Shown one piece after another: positions 44,425 to 52,576 of a stretch of 64,000 bases of DNA. A model generated the notes under the pieces. The model did not search any database. It was given only the letters and a program-made list of their open reading frames with translations, and was not told the origin of the DNA. Numbering within the stretch: position 1 is the stretch's first letter; the number at the start of each line of letters is the position of its first letter. A program made the position numbers and the translations under genes. Source of the stretch: Ruegeria arenilitoris (lineage in GTDB: Bacteria; Pseudomonadota; Alphaproteobacteria; Rhodobacterales; Rhodobacteraceae); NCBI RefSeq assembly GCF_013030985.1, contig NZ_WPYP01000008.1:225080-289079 (forward strand), in the 5' to 3' direction.

Positions 44425-44823
44425 TCAGGACTCACCTGTAACCTTGGTTGAGCCAATGATCGGGGCAACGTTATCGTCGCCGTACCAAACGATACGCTCT
44501 CGTAGCCGCTCCCATTCCTCCACGGAGACAGACCTCAAATGATCATGAACGCGCTTTGCAAACTGTTCCCCGACGCCCGACCGGACGAGATCGTCGCGCA
44601 GCTCAGCAAACCCGAAGCCATGAAGGTGCAGTTTCATCACCTGAGCAAGCGTGACGACAACAGCGTCTTGCGGGCTTCCTGACGGCTCGAGCTTGAACAG
44701 TTCGGATTCCCAGAAATAATGCTGGCCGTCGCGCGCAACGATAATGTCGTCCTCTGGCCCCAAACCAATGGAGACAAGCAAAGCGAACTGGATGCAGGCG
44801 CGGTCCTCAGGTGTCACTTGCAT
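44425..44823 (-). CDS. Element protein of unknown function
   Basis: 132 aa from Met 44823 (an ATG at 44832 is closer to the GGAG ribosome site and equally possible). VTPEDRACIQFALLVSIGLGPEDDIIV and HDHLRSVSVEEWERLRERIVWYG are the only notable parts; no family recognised. Overlaps the gene upstream by 17-26 bp and lies 2 bp before the small terminase-like gene, so part of the same transcript. Confidence 0.6.
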   Translation of the reverse strand: MQVTPEDRACIQFALLVSIGLGPEDDIIVARDGQHYFWESELFKLEPSGSPQDAVVVTLAQVMKLHLHGFGFAELRDDLVRSGVGEQFAKRVHDHLRSVSVEEWERLRERIVWYGDDNVAPIIGSTKVTGES

Positions 44824-45439
44824 TGGCCGCATTCTCCATCAGGCGTAGTTTGGTCTGCATATGCTGGGGAAGGTCGTCAGGCTGATCCCACGACACAGGC
44901 GTGAAACCATCTTCTCGCAGCTTCCGATATTGCGCCCGGAAATCGGACGACCCCATCACATCGCGGCGGATGTAGACGCGGCAGGCATCCTCGTCTTTTA
45001 CGACGGAGGTGCGCGTTGTTGCGGTATTCGGTCGGCCACGGTTTTGCGCGTCTCCCGATGCGCTTGGGTCAAAGATGTGCAGATTGGCCCCGGCCTTCTC
45101 AGCAGCGGCTTTTGCTTCGCGATACTTCACAGGATCACGGGCTTCTTCGCGGGTAAGGGAGTGCGCAGGACGGATGCCCTTGGGATACCAGTTGCCGTCG
45201 GCAGCACGTTCAAGGCCTGCGTCGCGCATTTTCTGCTCTTGTCGCTCCTCCTGAACAATATCCACGATGGATTTCTTGGCCGAGGTGCTATCCCGTTTGC
45301 CGTCTTTGATTTGATCGAGCAGACGGGAGTTGTGTTCATACAGCCCGTCCATTCGCTTCTGCTGGTCAGTCACGGTGGTGGTGAGCGTTTCAACCTGCTT
45401 GATCAGGGCTTGCAGGGCAGCCGTGGTCTCATCCGACAT
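44807..45439 (-). CDS. Element protein with coiled-coil N-terminus
   Basis: 210 aa. N-terminal coiled coil (TTAALQALIKQVETLTTTVTDQQKRMDGLY) and a Lys/Glu-rich second region, then DACRVYIRRDVMGSSDFRAQYRKLREDGFTPVSW. Not recognised. Possible scaffold-like or adaptor function in packaging; inferred only from location. Ribosome site AGGAGAATATC precedes ATG 45439. Confidence 0.65.
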   Translation of the reverse strand: MSDETTAALQALIKQVETLTTTVTDQQKRMDGLYEHNSRLLDQIKDGKRDSTSAKKSIVDIVQEERQEQKMRDAGLERAADGNWYPKGIRPAHSLTREEARDPVKYREAKAAAEKAGANLHIFDPSASGDAQNRGRPNTATTRTSVVKDEDACRVYIRRDVMGSSDFRAQYRKLREDGFTPVSWDQPDDLPQHMQTKLRLMENAANASDT

Positions 45440-45539
45440 GATATTCTCCTATGGGTCCAACCAAAAATTGAGCGTGACGCAATTCGGGACGCCACGCTCA
45501 ATCTGGTTTGGACAGATAGGAGCGATGCGTCGGCGTTGC

Positions 45540-45965
45540 TCAGACCAACAATCGGTCCTGCTCCCGGGTCTTCTCAACCGAAGAAGAAGGTCTTTTAGGC
45601 GGTGATTTCAGGTACTTCCACCGCGTCCGAACTCGCTCGACCCCTTGGGTGTGTTTTCGGAAAGAGGACGCGTTTTTGTCCGAGACAATGGGGAATTCCT
45701 CACCTTCCATCATCCGGCGAACACGGGCCGCAAGTACGTCACCGTCCCAGCCGATGAGAGAGCAGAGATCATTTCGGTGACGCGCAAACGCGCCCTGATG
45801 ATCTGTCAGAAATGAAATGGCCTGATCTTGTTCCAACTGCGTGATACCGGCGCTGGCAGCGTTCTTTTGTATCGGCATGAACAGATCGCGATAGGCCTGC
45901 ATGATGATTGCCACAACGAACGCCTCTTCGGGCGTCTGCGGGCGATCTGTGCCCGTCAACCCCAT
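45540..45965 (-). CDS. Element protein of unknown function
   Basis: 141 aa from ATG 45965 (GTG 45971 also possible). Helical, ITQLEQDQAISFLTDHQGAFARHRNDLCSLIGWDGDVLAARVRRMM, with a basic C-terminal tail (KYLKSPPKRPSSSVEKTREQ). The Cys and the W-D-G motif are not diagnostic. Overlaps the 76-aa gene upstream by 10 bp. Confidence 0.6.
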   Translation of the reverse strand: MGLTGTDRPQTPEEAFVVAIIMQAYRDLFMPIQKNAASAGITQLEQDQAISFLTDHQGAFARHRNDLCSLIGWDGDVLAARVRRMMEGEEFPIVSDKNASSFRKHTQGVERVRTRWKYLKSPPKRPSSSVEKTREQDRLLV

Positions 45966-46186
45966 GGACACCCCGGATAGACTGTTCCGGGCATCACATG
46001 CCGCACAATCGCGGCATACACGATGTTCTCGGCAGAACGACGTTGCCAGTCGGCAGGCTGTTCCAACCAGACGACATAGACAAGGCGCGGGGCCAGATCG
46101 TTACCGATCTTGAACACCCCACGCGTCGGCAGTTGTGCATCTGCCAACGCGCTTTGAGTTCGGGGCAGTGAATGCCAATCAGACAT
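45956..46186 (-). CDS. Small element protein
   Basis: 76 aa. GVFKIGNDLAPRLVYVVWLEQPADWQRRSAENIVYAAIV region suggests a small beta-alpha domain. Overlaps its upstream neighbour by 8 bp and its downstream neighbour by 10 bp, typical of a compact phage-like operon. No family recognised. Confidence 0.6.
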   Translation of the reverse strand: MSDWHSLPRTQSALADAQLPTRGVFKIGNDLAPRLVYVVWLEQPADWQRRSAENIVYAAIVRHVMPGTVYPGCPWG

Positions 46187-46448
46187 TGGCCCGCAGCCCG
46201 TTCACAACAGAGGTGATGTGCCGCCAGGGGAGATCAAAATCGCCCTGAGTGGTTTGGACGCTCAGGCCGGTTCCGTGAGGCACAAGCCGGTAGTGGCGAT
46301 TGATCGCTTCGGCGTCGGGGTCGATCAGGAAACGTTCCAGATCGTCAGCCAATCGGTCCGCCTCGTTGACCTTCAACATGGAGCGGCTGGAAATGGTGGT
46401 GAGGCTCAGGATGGCGTCGCCATCTTCAATACGCGCACTGATCTTCAT
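46179..46448 (-). CDS. Small element protein
   Basis: 89 aa from MKISARIEDGDAILSLTTIS (ATG 46448, preceded by GAAGGACAAAGCG); the longer frame to 46526 is not supported. Beta-rich, with RLADDLERFLIDPDAEAINRHY and DFDLPWRHITSVVNGL. Not recognised. First gene of the compact run that ends with the terminase genes. Confidence 0.6.
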   Translation of the reverse strand: MKISARIEDGDAILSLTTISSRSMLKVNEADRLADDLERFLIDPDAEAINRHYRLVPHGTGLSVQTTQGDFDLPWRHITSVVNGLRANV

Positions 46449-46748
46449 CGCTTTGTCCTTCGGTGATGAAGCGCGCCCGAGGGGAAAAAGGAACATCGAA
46501 CCACCCTCAGACGCGCGGTTTGTCAACGGGTCCGACGAATGATGCGTATCACCTCGCTTTGGGGCGATGTTCCGAAGAAGAAGGTGGAGATGCGGGAGAT
46601 TTAGGTGGAAAGTGGTTTGAAATGAGGTGGCTGAGGCCTCGGTGTAGAAACCAAAATCAAGAAGTAGCTACTCAAAAACGGAGTAGCTACTTAAAAACAG
46701 CGACTTTTCTCTTGTCGCGATAGATGTCGGCTGCGCCATCAGGTCAGG
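46449..46748. other. Element intergenic region
   Basis: 300 bp, AT-rich between 46640 and 46740 (GAAGTAGCTACTCAAAAACGGAGTAGCTACTTAAAAACA). It contains a direct repeat GTAGCTACT (46666 and 46683) and probably the promoter of the packaging-like run. No gene seen. Confidence 0.5.
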
Positions 46749-47153
46749 CTACTCAATGAACTCCTGACAGCAACCGTAAGTTTCATTTGAGTATTCAATG
46801 TAGGTATGACCCTTTCTTAGACCGCAGGCGGAGCAGCGGATCGGGCGTGGTTCGTTAATGATCCGTTTGTTTCCAACAAGTGTGTGGGCAATGAAAGACG
46901 GGTCGTGCCATTGCTCAACCAGTGAAGTGAAAACAAAGTCGTAAAAGGTGAGTGTGCGCCCGCAAGAGCAATCCGATTTGCTAATGTAAAAAGTCTTATT
47001 CGAAAGCGCACCCTCCGCCAAGTCCAGTAGGTTTTCCATCTTTCGAACGTCATTTTCATCAGATTTTGTCGCGTCCGGTGAATTGCTCAAATCAACACGA
47101 CGATCATCGAACTCTTTTTGGTCTAAGGTGCCAATCGCGAGATAACTTTTCAT
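46749..47153 (-). CDS. Cys-rich element protein, zinc-ribbon-like
   Basis: 134 aa from ATG 47153 (after GAGGGAATACC; the frame to 47261 lacks coding quality). Cys pairs CSCG and CSAC, a DCSCGRTLTF...IRCSACGLRKGH layout, could bind one zinc; CC near the C-terminus adds two more. No known family. AT-richer, like the cargo. Location between the packaging-like genes and the replication locus suggests a regulator of the element. Confidence 0.65.
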   Translation of the reverse strand: MKSYLAIGTLDQKEFDDRRVDLSNSPDATKSDENDVRKMENLLDLAEGALSNKTFYISKSDCSCGRTLTFYDFVFTSLVEQWHDPSFIAHTLVGNKRIINEPRPIRCSACGLRKGHTYIEYSNETYGCCQEFIE

Positions 47154-47623
47154 TGGTATTCCCTCTTTGAATAAACTTAAACTGAAGCAAAAGCAGTAGC
47201 TTCCTGACAACTTTGTACTGGGTGAAAAACAAAACCAAGGGAAAATTTGTCGTAACATCATTGGTTGTTTGCTTGCGCAAACCTAATACAATTTCTCCCG
47301 CACAGGTTAACTCCACCCGCAACTGGCTTTCTGCGCACTTGGACGCTGGTGAAGTGCAAACTGAATTTGCCTGTAAGTGCCCATGAATCTGCAACCTTTC
47401 TGCTCACTAAACCGCCTATGTTTGAAAGTGCGTTTGAAACTATGGCAGCAACCGCAAGAAACGTCTTGTTTTGCTGACGGATTACATGCCGATACTACTG
47501 AATGCTATTCAGTAGGGCTGTGGAATTCGGGGCAGTTGCGACCGGCTTGCATCAAGTCGGGCGGAGAATTCTAGGTCGGATCAGCAGGGCGAACGAAGCA
47601 TAAGCAATGCGGCGGCTGCAAAC
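47154..47623. other. AT-richer non-coding stretch of the element
   Basis: About 470 bp between the zinc-ribbon-like gene and the iteron cluster. Short frames on both strands have no ribosome sites or motifs. Likely contains the leftward promoter for the zinc-ribbon-like gene. Confidence 0.45.
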
Positions 47624-47858
47624 ATGGTGTCGATGGTGCACCCATGGTGCAGGGGATTTCCGATTGCAGATCAAGAGTTTGACACCATGTGCACCGTTTG
47701 CACCATTGTTTTCATGCATAAGCAGTTTTGTAGGTAATTCGCATCCGCCACCACTTACGTCTAAATACGCTGATCCGATGGTGTCGATGGTGCAAACGGT
47801 GTCACCGTCTTGAAAACCAAGCAGTTTCCGCCTGCACCATGCCCGCACCATGTGCACC
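47624..47858. repeat. Iteron-like repeat cluster, candidate replication origin
   Basis: Seven copies of GGTGCA/TGCACC in 224 bp in both orientations (47635, 47646, 47690, 47699, 47789, 47833, 47853). Two exact 17-bp copies of ATGGTGTCGATGGTGCA (47624-47640, 47778-47794) and two of CACCATGTGCACC (47683-47695, 47846-47858). It abuts the replication gene's 3' end and has no convincing ORF. Confidence 0.65.
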
Positions 47859-47859
47859 A

Positions 47860-50196
47860 TCAGCCCGCTAAGCTACGCTCCACGAACCAATATGTCCCAC
47901 GGCTTGTCGCGTGCTTAGACAACTTCAAAGCTAAGTTCCTTCCGGTATCGGCTTCGAACTCGAAGATGCGCCCATTAAATCTGGTCAAGAACGCACCCAT
48001 TGCTTTTCGCTCGTCCTTGAAGCCGAAATCGAAGTCAATGTTCAGCGCTCGAACCAGATCGACCACATCACCAGCTCGTACTGGTTTCGACCACTCAGCG
48101 CGGCGCACAGGCTCGCCATACTCGTTTCGATCCCCCGAGGGGTTAACTCGTCCACGATGCGCCTTGTCCATCGCAATGAACAATTCCCGCGCAACTTCTT
48201 CCTCAGGGTCTTCTGGCCGACGTTCCACGGGCGTATCAAGGAAACCGCTGACGCCGATACAATCGAACAGTCCCGACATCTTCGCCGCCCATGCCTCGTA
48301 GGATGCTTTTGACCCCGATCCCATTGGCATTCCAAGATTGACCCAATACTGGATGATCGTCAGGGCAGCACGTACCTGGTCTGCCTGATGATCACGCACC
48401 CATGACTTCAAGTCTTTGATGCGGAACCCTGAAACGTCCCGATCTTCGGGGTTTGCCATCTTTGCATCCATGCGAATGTCCACGGTGCGTCGATATAGTT
48501 CGCCTGAAAGGTCGGTGTTATTGCCCGAGCCGACCCACTGTACTTGCACAGGTACGCGGAGCATCTTCGATACGCCTAGGATGCGGGCGGCATAAACCTC
48601 AGCGGTCAGGACGGACGCAAACGATGCTGAGTTCAGAACATTGGCATTGTCGAAATAGACGCACCGAATACCATCGACGAAACAAGCTGTGAGGGTTTTC
48701 TTCATTTCGTCGTCAGAGCGGGGCGGTGTTTGGGCGTCGGGCCAAGCACCAAGCGTGGGAAACAGTGATGTTTCGATGAACAGGGATGCCCCTGTACCCG
48801 CTGCTGGCTTATTGATGAAATAGAGGGGCGTCGGCCCGAACATGTCGCGCATGTACGGTTCGAGCATCATCGCGAGCGCATGAACTTTGTCCGATTTGTC
48901 CTCGAATGGAAACTGCGAAATTGGTGTCCATAGCTGCCTCAACGCCGACCAAACTTGCTGACGCGTCGGCTCTGTTGGCACATCAACCGACACTTGCAGG
49001 TCGAGGAAGATCCCCGACGTTTCGTCAAAGCCATTCTCGTTCAGAAGTCGTCCGTCGCTGGTAAATGTCGGAACAATAGAGACTTGCTTGAGAGTTGGCA
49101 CGGTCACGTCGCGGCGGCGCGCGGCCAGCATGTCTTCAACAACGTTCGCAGGGGCCGATACGGGTTTCCATTTTTGGTCATCCCTTGTGTACCAAGTCGT
49201 ACAACGGTTCAGTTCGAACTTTAGGCCCGAACCATCCAGCAACTGCATTCGACCATCGTCCACGCGAGCGAGCGCCTCTCCATAGGCATACACCCCGGGA
49301 TCACCATCAATTCGATACTCGGACAGCGCATCCCATGCTTGCTTTGCGACTTCGGCCACTTGCGCGGAAAGAAAAACTGCTGAGCCTGTGCCCTTTGGAT
49401 TGCTTTTTTTCCATCCGAGCCAAAACGCGATCTCCTGCATCCACTCAATGGGAATACCCAAAATCTCGGCTGCTCTTGGAATACCAGCAACCTTGCGACC
49501 GGCTTCGAGGCGCTTGAGAGTGCGCCGCGCCTTTGACGCCCGCATTTTGATTTCGTCGTCCCCAGTCAAGCGGCAGAGATACGTCATGAAGTTTGTAATC
49601 TGTTCTTCGGACCACTCTGCGCGGACCATGCACCCGGTCAAAGCCAACGCAAGTTCATCGCGCATTCCTTCACCGGGATAAAAGCGGGTCAGCACAGCAA
49701 CCGCAGCGTAGGCACCCGCCTGTCCGACGAGGCTATCGGTTGGCATTTCAATTGGAAGTTGCCGATTGATCCATTCAAGTTTGTCCCCGTCGGGATGTGT
49801 GCTTCCGGGTATCATTGCCTGATAGGCTTCCCCCTCCGACGAAGTGCGCAGTTCGCAAACGGTGTACGCGTGATCGCCGGTGAGCAAAGGTGCCCCCGTC
49901 ACTTTGGGCAACTTGAAGGTCACAGGCCGGTCCAAGTCACTACGATAGATTAGGTGAGTGACTTCGCCTTTTCGTCCCCAGACAAGCGTGTTGTAGTTCC
50001 CGTCGGTGAAGATGCGGCGCATCTCAGGCCAGTCGAGATCGACATCAACCATACCTTTCTCGACAACGAGGCCGACTTGATTTCCGAGGTCGTCAGCGCT
50101 GTAACTGTTTTGACCCCAATTGTTGTCTCTTGGGCGTTTCTGGCCATCCAGCAGAGGGACTAACCGATAGCCAGCTTCGATAAGTGATTTTTCCAT
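47860..50196 (-). CDS. Prim-Pol/SF3-type helicase replication protein
   Basis: 778 aa. The N-terminal ~150 residues look like a bifunctional primase-polymerase: YRLVPLLDGQKRP, W, VGLVVEKGMVDVDLDWPE (DxD metal motif) and GxTHPDGD. The C-terminal half is a helicase-like ATPase with PLYFINKPAAGTGASLF as Walker A, CVYFDNANVLNS as Walker B and VQVQWVGSGNN as sensor. The Walker A Lys is replaced (GTGAS for GTGKS). Such fusions drive satellite and integrative-element replication. It ends next to the iteron cluster. Confidence 0.82.
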   Translation of the reverse strand: MEKSLIEAGYRLVPLLDGQKRPRDNNWGQNSYSADDLGNQVGLVVEKGMVDVDLDWPEMRRIFTDGNYNTLVWGRKGEVTHLIYRSDLDRPVTFKLPKVTGAPLLTGDHAYTVCELRTSSEGEAYQAMIPGSTHPDGDKLEWINRQLPIEMPTDSLVGQAGAYAAVAVLTRFYPGEGMRDELALALTGCMVRAEWSEEQITNFMTYLCRLTGDDEIKMRASKARRTLKRLEAGRKVAGIPRAAEILGIPIEWMQEIAFWLGWKKSNPKGTGSAVFLSAQVAEVAKQAWDALSEYRIDGDPGVYAYGEALARVDDGRMQLLDGSGLKFELNRCTTWYTRDDQKWKPVSAPANVVEDMLAARRRDVTVPTLKQVSIVPTFTSDGRLLNENGFDETSGIFLDLQVSVDVPTEPTRQQVWSALRQLWTPISQFPFEDKSDKVHALAMMLEPYMRDMFGPTPLYFINKPAAGTGASLFIETSLFPTLGAWPDAQTPPRSDDEMKKTLTACFVDGIRCVYFDNANVLNSASFASVLTAEVYAARILGVSKMLRVPVQVQWVGSGNNTDLSGELYRRTVDIRMDAKMANPEDRDVSGFRIKDLKSWVRDHQADQVRAALTIIQYWVNLGMPMGSGSKASYEAWAAKMSGLFDCIGVSGFLDTPVERRPEDPEEEVARELFIAMDKAHRGRVNPSGDRNEYGEPVRRAEWSKPVRAGDVVDLVRALNIDFDFGFKDERKAMGAFLTRFNGRIFEFEADTGRNLALKLSKHATSRGTYWFVERSLAG

Positions 50197-50303
50197 ACCA
50201 TTTCAGGTTGGACCCACATCATTGGTTCGGAACTGTCGCAGACTCGTCTATAAGCGAGTTATCCCATTGACTTCGTGATAGCGCCAAACCAATGGGGCGG
50301 GCC

Positions 50304-50549
50304 TCAAGCCTGCCCCACTTCTTTAGTTTTTGCCCATGCCATAACGGCGTCACGGTCATACCGAATGGTACGTTCCGACCAGTACATTGCTGGCGGTGCG
50401 TCGCCTTCGCTTTTCCATTCGTAAAACTTGCGTTCCGAAATTTGGAGGAATTCGCAAACTTGACGAGGGGTCATGAGTTTGGGGAGGTTGAGCCGGAATT
50501 CCAACTCTTCGATGCGCTGTTCGAGCGCGCGCAATACTTCGGCAGACAT
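50304..50549 (-). CDS. AlpA/excisionase-like DNA-binding protein
   Basis: 81 aa. A MerR/AlpA-like HTH: LMTPRQVCEFLQISERKFYEWKSEGDAPPAMYWSERTIRYDRDAVMAW. Such proteins act as excisionases or activators of integrase in satellites. It sits between integrase and replication protein, as in P4-like elements. The N-terminal helix ALEQRIEELEFRLNL may dimerise. Confidence 0.85.
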   Translation of the reverse strand: MSAEVLRALEQRIEELEFRLNLPKLMTPRQVCEFLQISERKFYEWKSEGDAPPAMYWSERTIRYDRDAVMAWAKTKEVGQA

Positions 50550-50718
50550 AGTGATTACGTCCTTTCAGTCTGTCCATCCAAACAGGGTGGCCTGAAAAGA
50601 CGCGTTGTTGCGCCATGACGGTTATTGTGGCCTTCGCTCCATCGGATCGCCCGTCATGGCGGGCCAATGGATTTCACTGTTGCGCCCCACAATGGGCCGC
50701 AACACATTCATGGTGCAC

Positions 50719-51954
50719 TCAAACGTCTACTGCAACTTCGAAAACAGGTGCTGTCTTAATTCGTTCGAACAGCACAGTTTCGATCATTGTGGGCGCACTC
50801 TTTCCGACGCGAGCCGTGTATTTCATCAGCATTTTTCCATCGCCTTGTGCCGACTTGTCGCCGCGTAGGTAATGCATGACGTGATCAGGCAAAAGCGCCT
50901 CGTTGCAGGCTTCTTGGAAAAACTTTCGAGAGTCATGGGGGCGAATGACATTCACTTTTTTGCCATTGACCATAGCTTTGAGCGGTTCAAGGCCGTGCCC
51001 ACCGCCGACATAACCAGTGACCGTGTTGGCGGGAAACACCATTTCACTGTTTGATTGACGGATGGCGGTTAAGGCCTGCTTTACAGCATCTCCGATTGGT
51101 AACGCCCGGTTGCGGACGCCCGATTTGAGTTTTGGAAACACAAGCTCTTGGCGCTGCAAATCTACGAAACCATTTGTTCCGTCAGCTGACCAGCGAAGCG
51201 AGCACACATCTTCGACGCGGATACCTGTAAACAGCATCACGACCCAAGCGGTGCCCAGTATAATGTTCTGTTCTCGTTTCTCCCAAATCGCACCCCAAAC
51301 CGTCGATAAGTCATCGGGGTCCAGATCGCGGTGAATGTCGCACAGATCGTACCAAAGAGGCGGGCGTTCATTCGCCTTTGGAACGGTAACTCCTTGGACG
51401 GGATTTCTGATCTCCAGCCGGTTAAAGGCGGAAGACAGGGCGACACGTACATGTCTTTTTGTTGCTGCCGAGTTATCACCCCGGCCAGTGTCGATGCTAT
51501 TTATTGTTCGCTGAACCATGATGGTGGAAACATCGGTAGGTGACTTGTCGAGAATGTCAGCGGCCCAGCGTTCCAATTTGCCTGTCATATCCAGCCGGTG
51601 TTTTTCAGACATCTGACTAGAATCGCAGTGATGGTTCCACGCATCACGCACCGTTCTTATCTCAGCACCGGCCGCGTTCCCCCGATGCGCGGCCAGAGCC
51701 TTGATTTTAGACATTGCCTGTGCCGCCGTTGTCTCAGGGAACGTGGCATTCAGCGATTTCTGCTGAGACTTTCCATTTAATCGGCCTTTGAAATACCAGG
51801 TGGCTGCTCTCTTGCCGACACCAAGGTAAAGGCATTCGTATTTTCGGTCTTCGTGCTTGTACCAAATTGTGCCTGTCTCTGGCTTGTTTTTGGCGGCTTT
51901 GCGAACCTGCGGAACACTGTCGAAATTCAGAGTTGGGGTTTCATTGCGGGACAT
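50719..51954 (-). CDS. Tyrosine site-specific integrase
   Basis: 411 aa. Catalytic motifs in the C-terminal domain: first Arg in LFTGIRVEDVCSLRW, Lys in FPKLKSGVRN, HxxR in RPHDSRKFF, His in VMHYLRGDK and nucleophile Tyr in MLMKYTARV. The N-terminal arm-binding domain includes a Lys/Arg-rich segment. It lies directly inside attR and reads away from it. It should act on the tRNA-Thr core repeat at 38034/52113. Confidence 0.95.
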   Translation of the reverse strand: MSRNETPTLNFDSVPQVRKAAKNKPETGTIWYKHEDRKYECLYLGVGKRAATWYFKGRLNGKSQQKSLNATFPETTAAQAMSKIKALAAHRGNAAGAEIRTVRDAWNHHCDSSQMSEKHRLDMTGKLERWAADILDKSPTDVSTIMVQRTINSIDTGRGDNSAATKRHVRVALSSAFNRLEIRNPVQGVTVPKANERPPLWYDLCDIHRDLDPDDLSTVWGAIWEKREQNIILGTAWVVMLFTGIRVEDVCSLRWSADGTNGFVDLQRQELVFPKLKSGVRNRALPIGDAVKQALTAIRQSNSEMVFPANTVTGYVGGGHGLEPLKAMVNGKKVNVIRPHDSRKFFQEACNEALLPDHVMHYLRGDKSAQGDGKMLMKYTARVGKSAPTMIETVLFERIKTAPVFEVAVDV

Positions 51955-51965
51955 GGGGGATCACT

Positions 51966-51986
51966 TTTTCAAACAATTTTCAAACG
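51966..51986 (+). repeat. Right arm-type integrase repeats
   Basis: TTTTCAAACA at 51966 and TTTTCAAACG at 51977, 11 bp apart, in the same orientation as the left pair, between the integrase start (51954) and attR. They could also let the integrase repress its own promoter. Confidence 0.7.
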
Positions 51987-52112
51987 AAACGCGACATTAA
52001 GTTGCGCCAATATGCAGTGTCAACCGACTGATTATCGTTTGAAATATCATTTAATGTATTGTTTTTTATAAATTACTGCACCAACGTGCAGTATCCGTAT
52101 AAATCTACTTTT

Positions 52113-52162
52113 CTGATTTGTAATCAGTAGGTCCGCGGTTCGAGTCCGTGTGGGGGCACCAC
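52113..52162 (+). repeat. attR core (duplicated tRNA-Thr 3' half)
   Basis: Exact copy of 38034-38083; there is no 5' half, so this is not a functional tRNA. It marks the right end of the element. Confidence 0.95.
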
Positions 52163-52483
52163 CATCGTCACTTCAGAGCCATTATTCCTTGTTTCATCGG
52201 GCTGGCGGCCCGAGATTTGGGGCGCAAATAAGGGCGCCTTCATTGTTTTGGGGGCGAACATGGGGAACCAAAAGCCGAAACCTCTGGACGGAACGTGCGG
52301 TGGCTAGGCTGGCGGTCATCCTGCAGCGGAACCTCGGATCGGCTCGGGTTGAAGCAGTCACCCTGTCGCAAAACGAGCAGTTGACAGGTTCCCTTTGCAA
52401 AGGCTCACTTAGCGGCTTTTCAATCAGTTTGGTTGGCAGTAAGAGTTCTCAGACGTCGCTGGCCTTGGGGCCTTGGTGACGCG
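52163..52483. other. Chromosomal intergenic region right of the element
   Basis: About 320 bp between attR and tRNA-Leu. A 109-codon frame (52150-52479) starts in attR and has no coding character. Likely holds the tRNA-Leu promoter. Nothing else seen. Confidence 0.5.
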
Positions 52484-52567
52484 CGGATGTGGCGAAACTG
52501 GTAAACGCAAGGGACTTAAAATCCCTCGCCCTAGGGCTTGCGGGTTCGATCCCCGCCATCCGCACCA
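52484..52567 (+). tRNA. tRNA-Leu(TAA)
   Basis: Class II tRNA: acceptor GCGGATG/CATCCGC, D arm, anticodon arm AGGGA-CTTAAAA-TCCCT (anticodon TAA), variable arm CGCCCTAGGGCTTG, T arm CGGG-TTCGATC-CCCG, then A and encoded CCA at 52565-52567. Confidence 0.96.
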
Positions 52568-52576
52568 CTCAACCGG

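Larger units (their letters stand above)
38034..52162. mobile_element. 14-kb integrated element in tRNA-Thr (phage satellite-like)
   Basis: Bounded by a perfect 50-bp direct repeat of the tRNA-Thr 3' half (38034-38083 and 52113-52162). The left copy keeps the tRNA intact. Next to the right copy is a tyrosine integrase; inward follow an AlpA-like protein, a Prim-Pol/helicase replication gene with iteron-like repeats, a run of small genes, a small-terminase-like gene and a split large terminase, all on the minus strand. The plus-strand left part is a six-gene cargo with AT-richer composition. No capsid, portal, tail or lysis gene is recognisable, so it fits a packaging-hijacking satellite or a reduced prophage. 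Confidence 0.9.

Noticed and set aside
47624..47858. CRISPR array
   Set aside because: Repeat units are short, irregularly spaced and in both orientations; no regular spacers and no cas genes. No CRISPR was seen elsewhere in the window.
52113..52162. A second tRNA-Thr gene
   Set aside because: Only the 3' half is present; the acceptor 5' strand and D arm are missing. It is the attR copy.
38034..52162. Gene transfer agent cluster
   Set aside because: There is no capsid, portal or tail gene, and an integrase with att sites is present, which GTAs lack.
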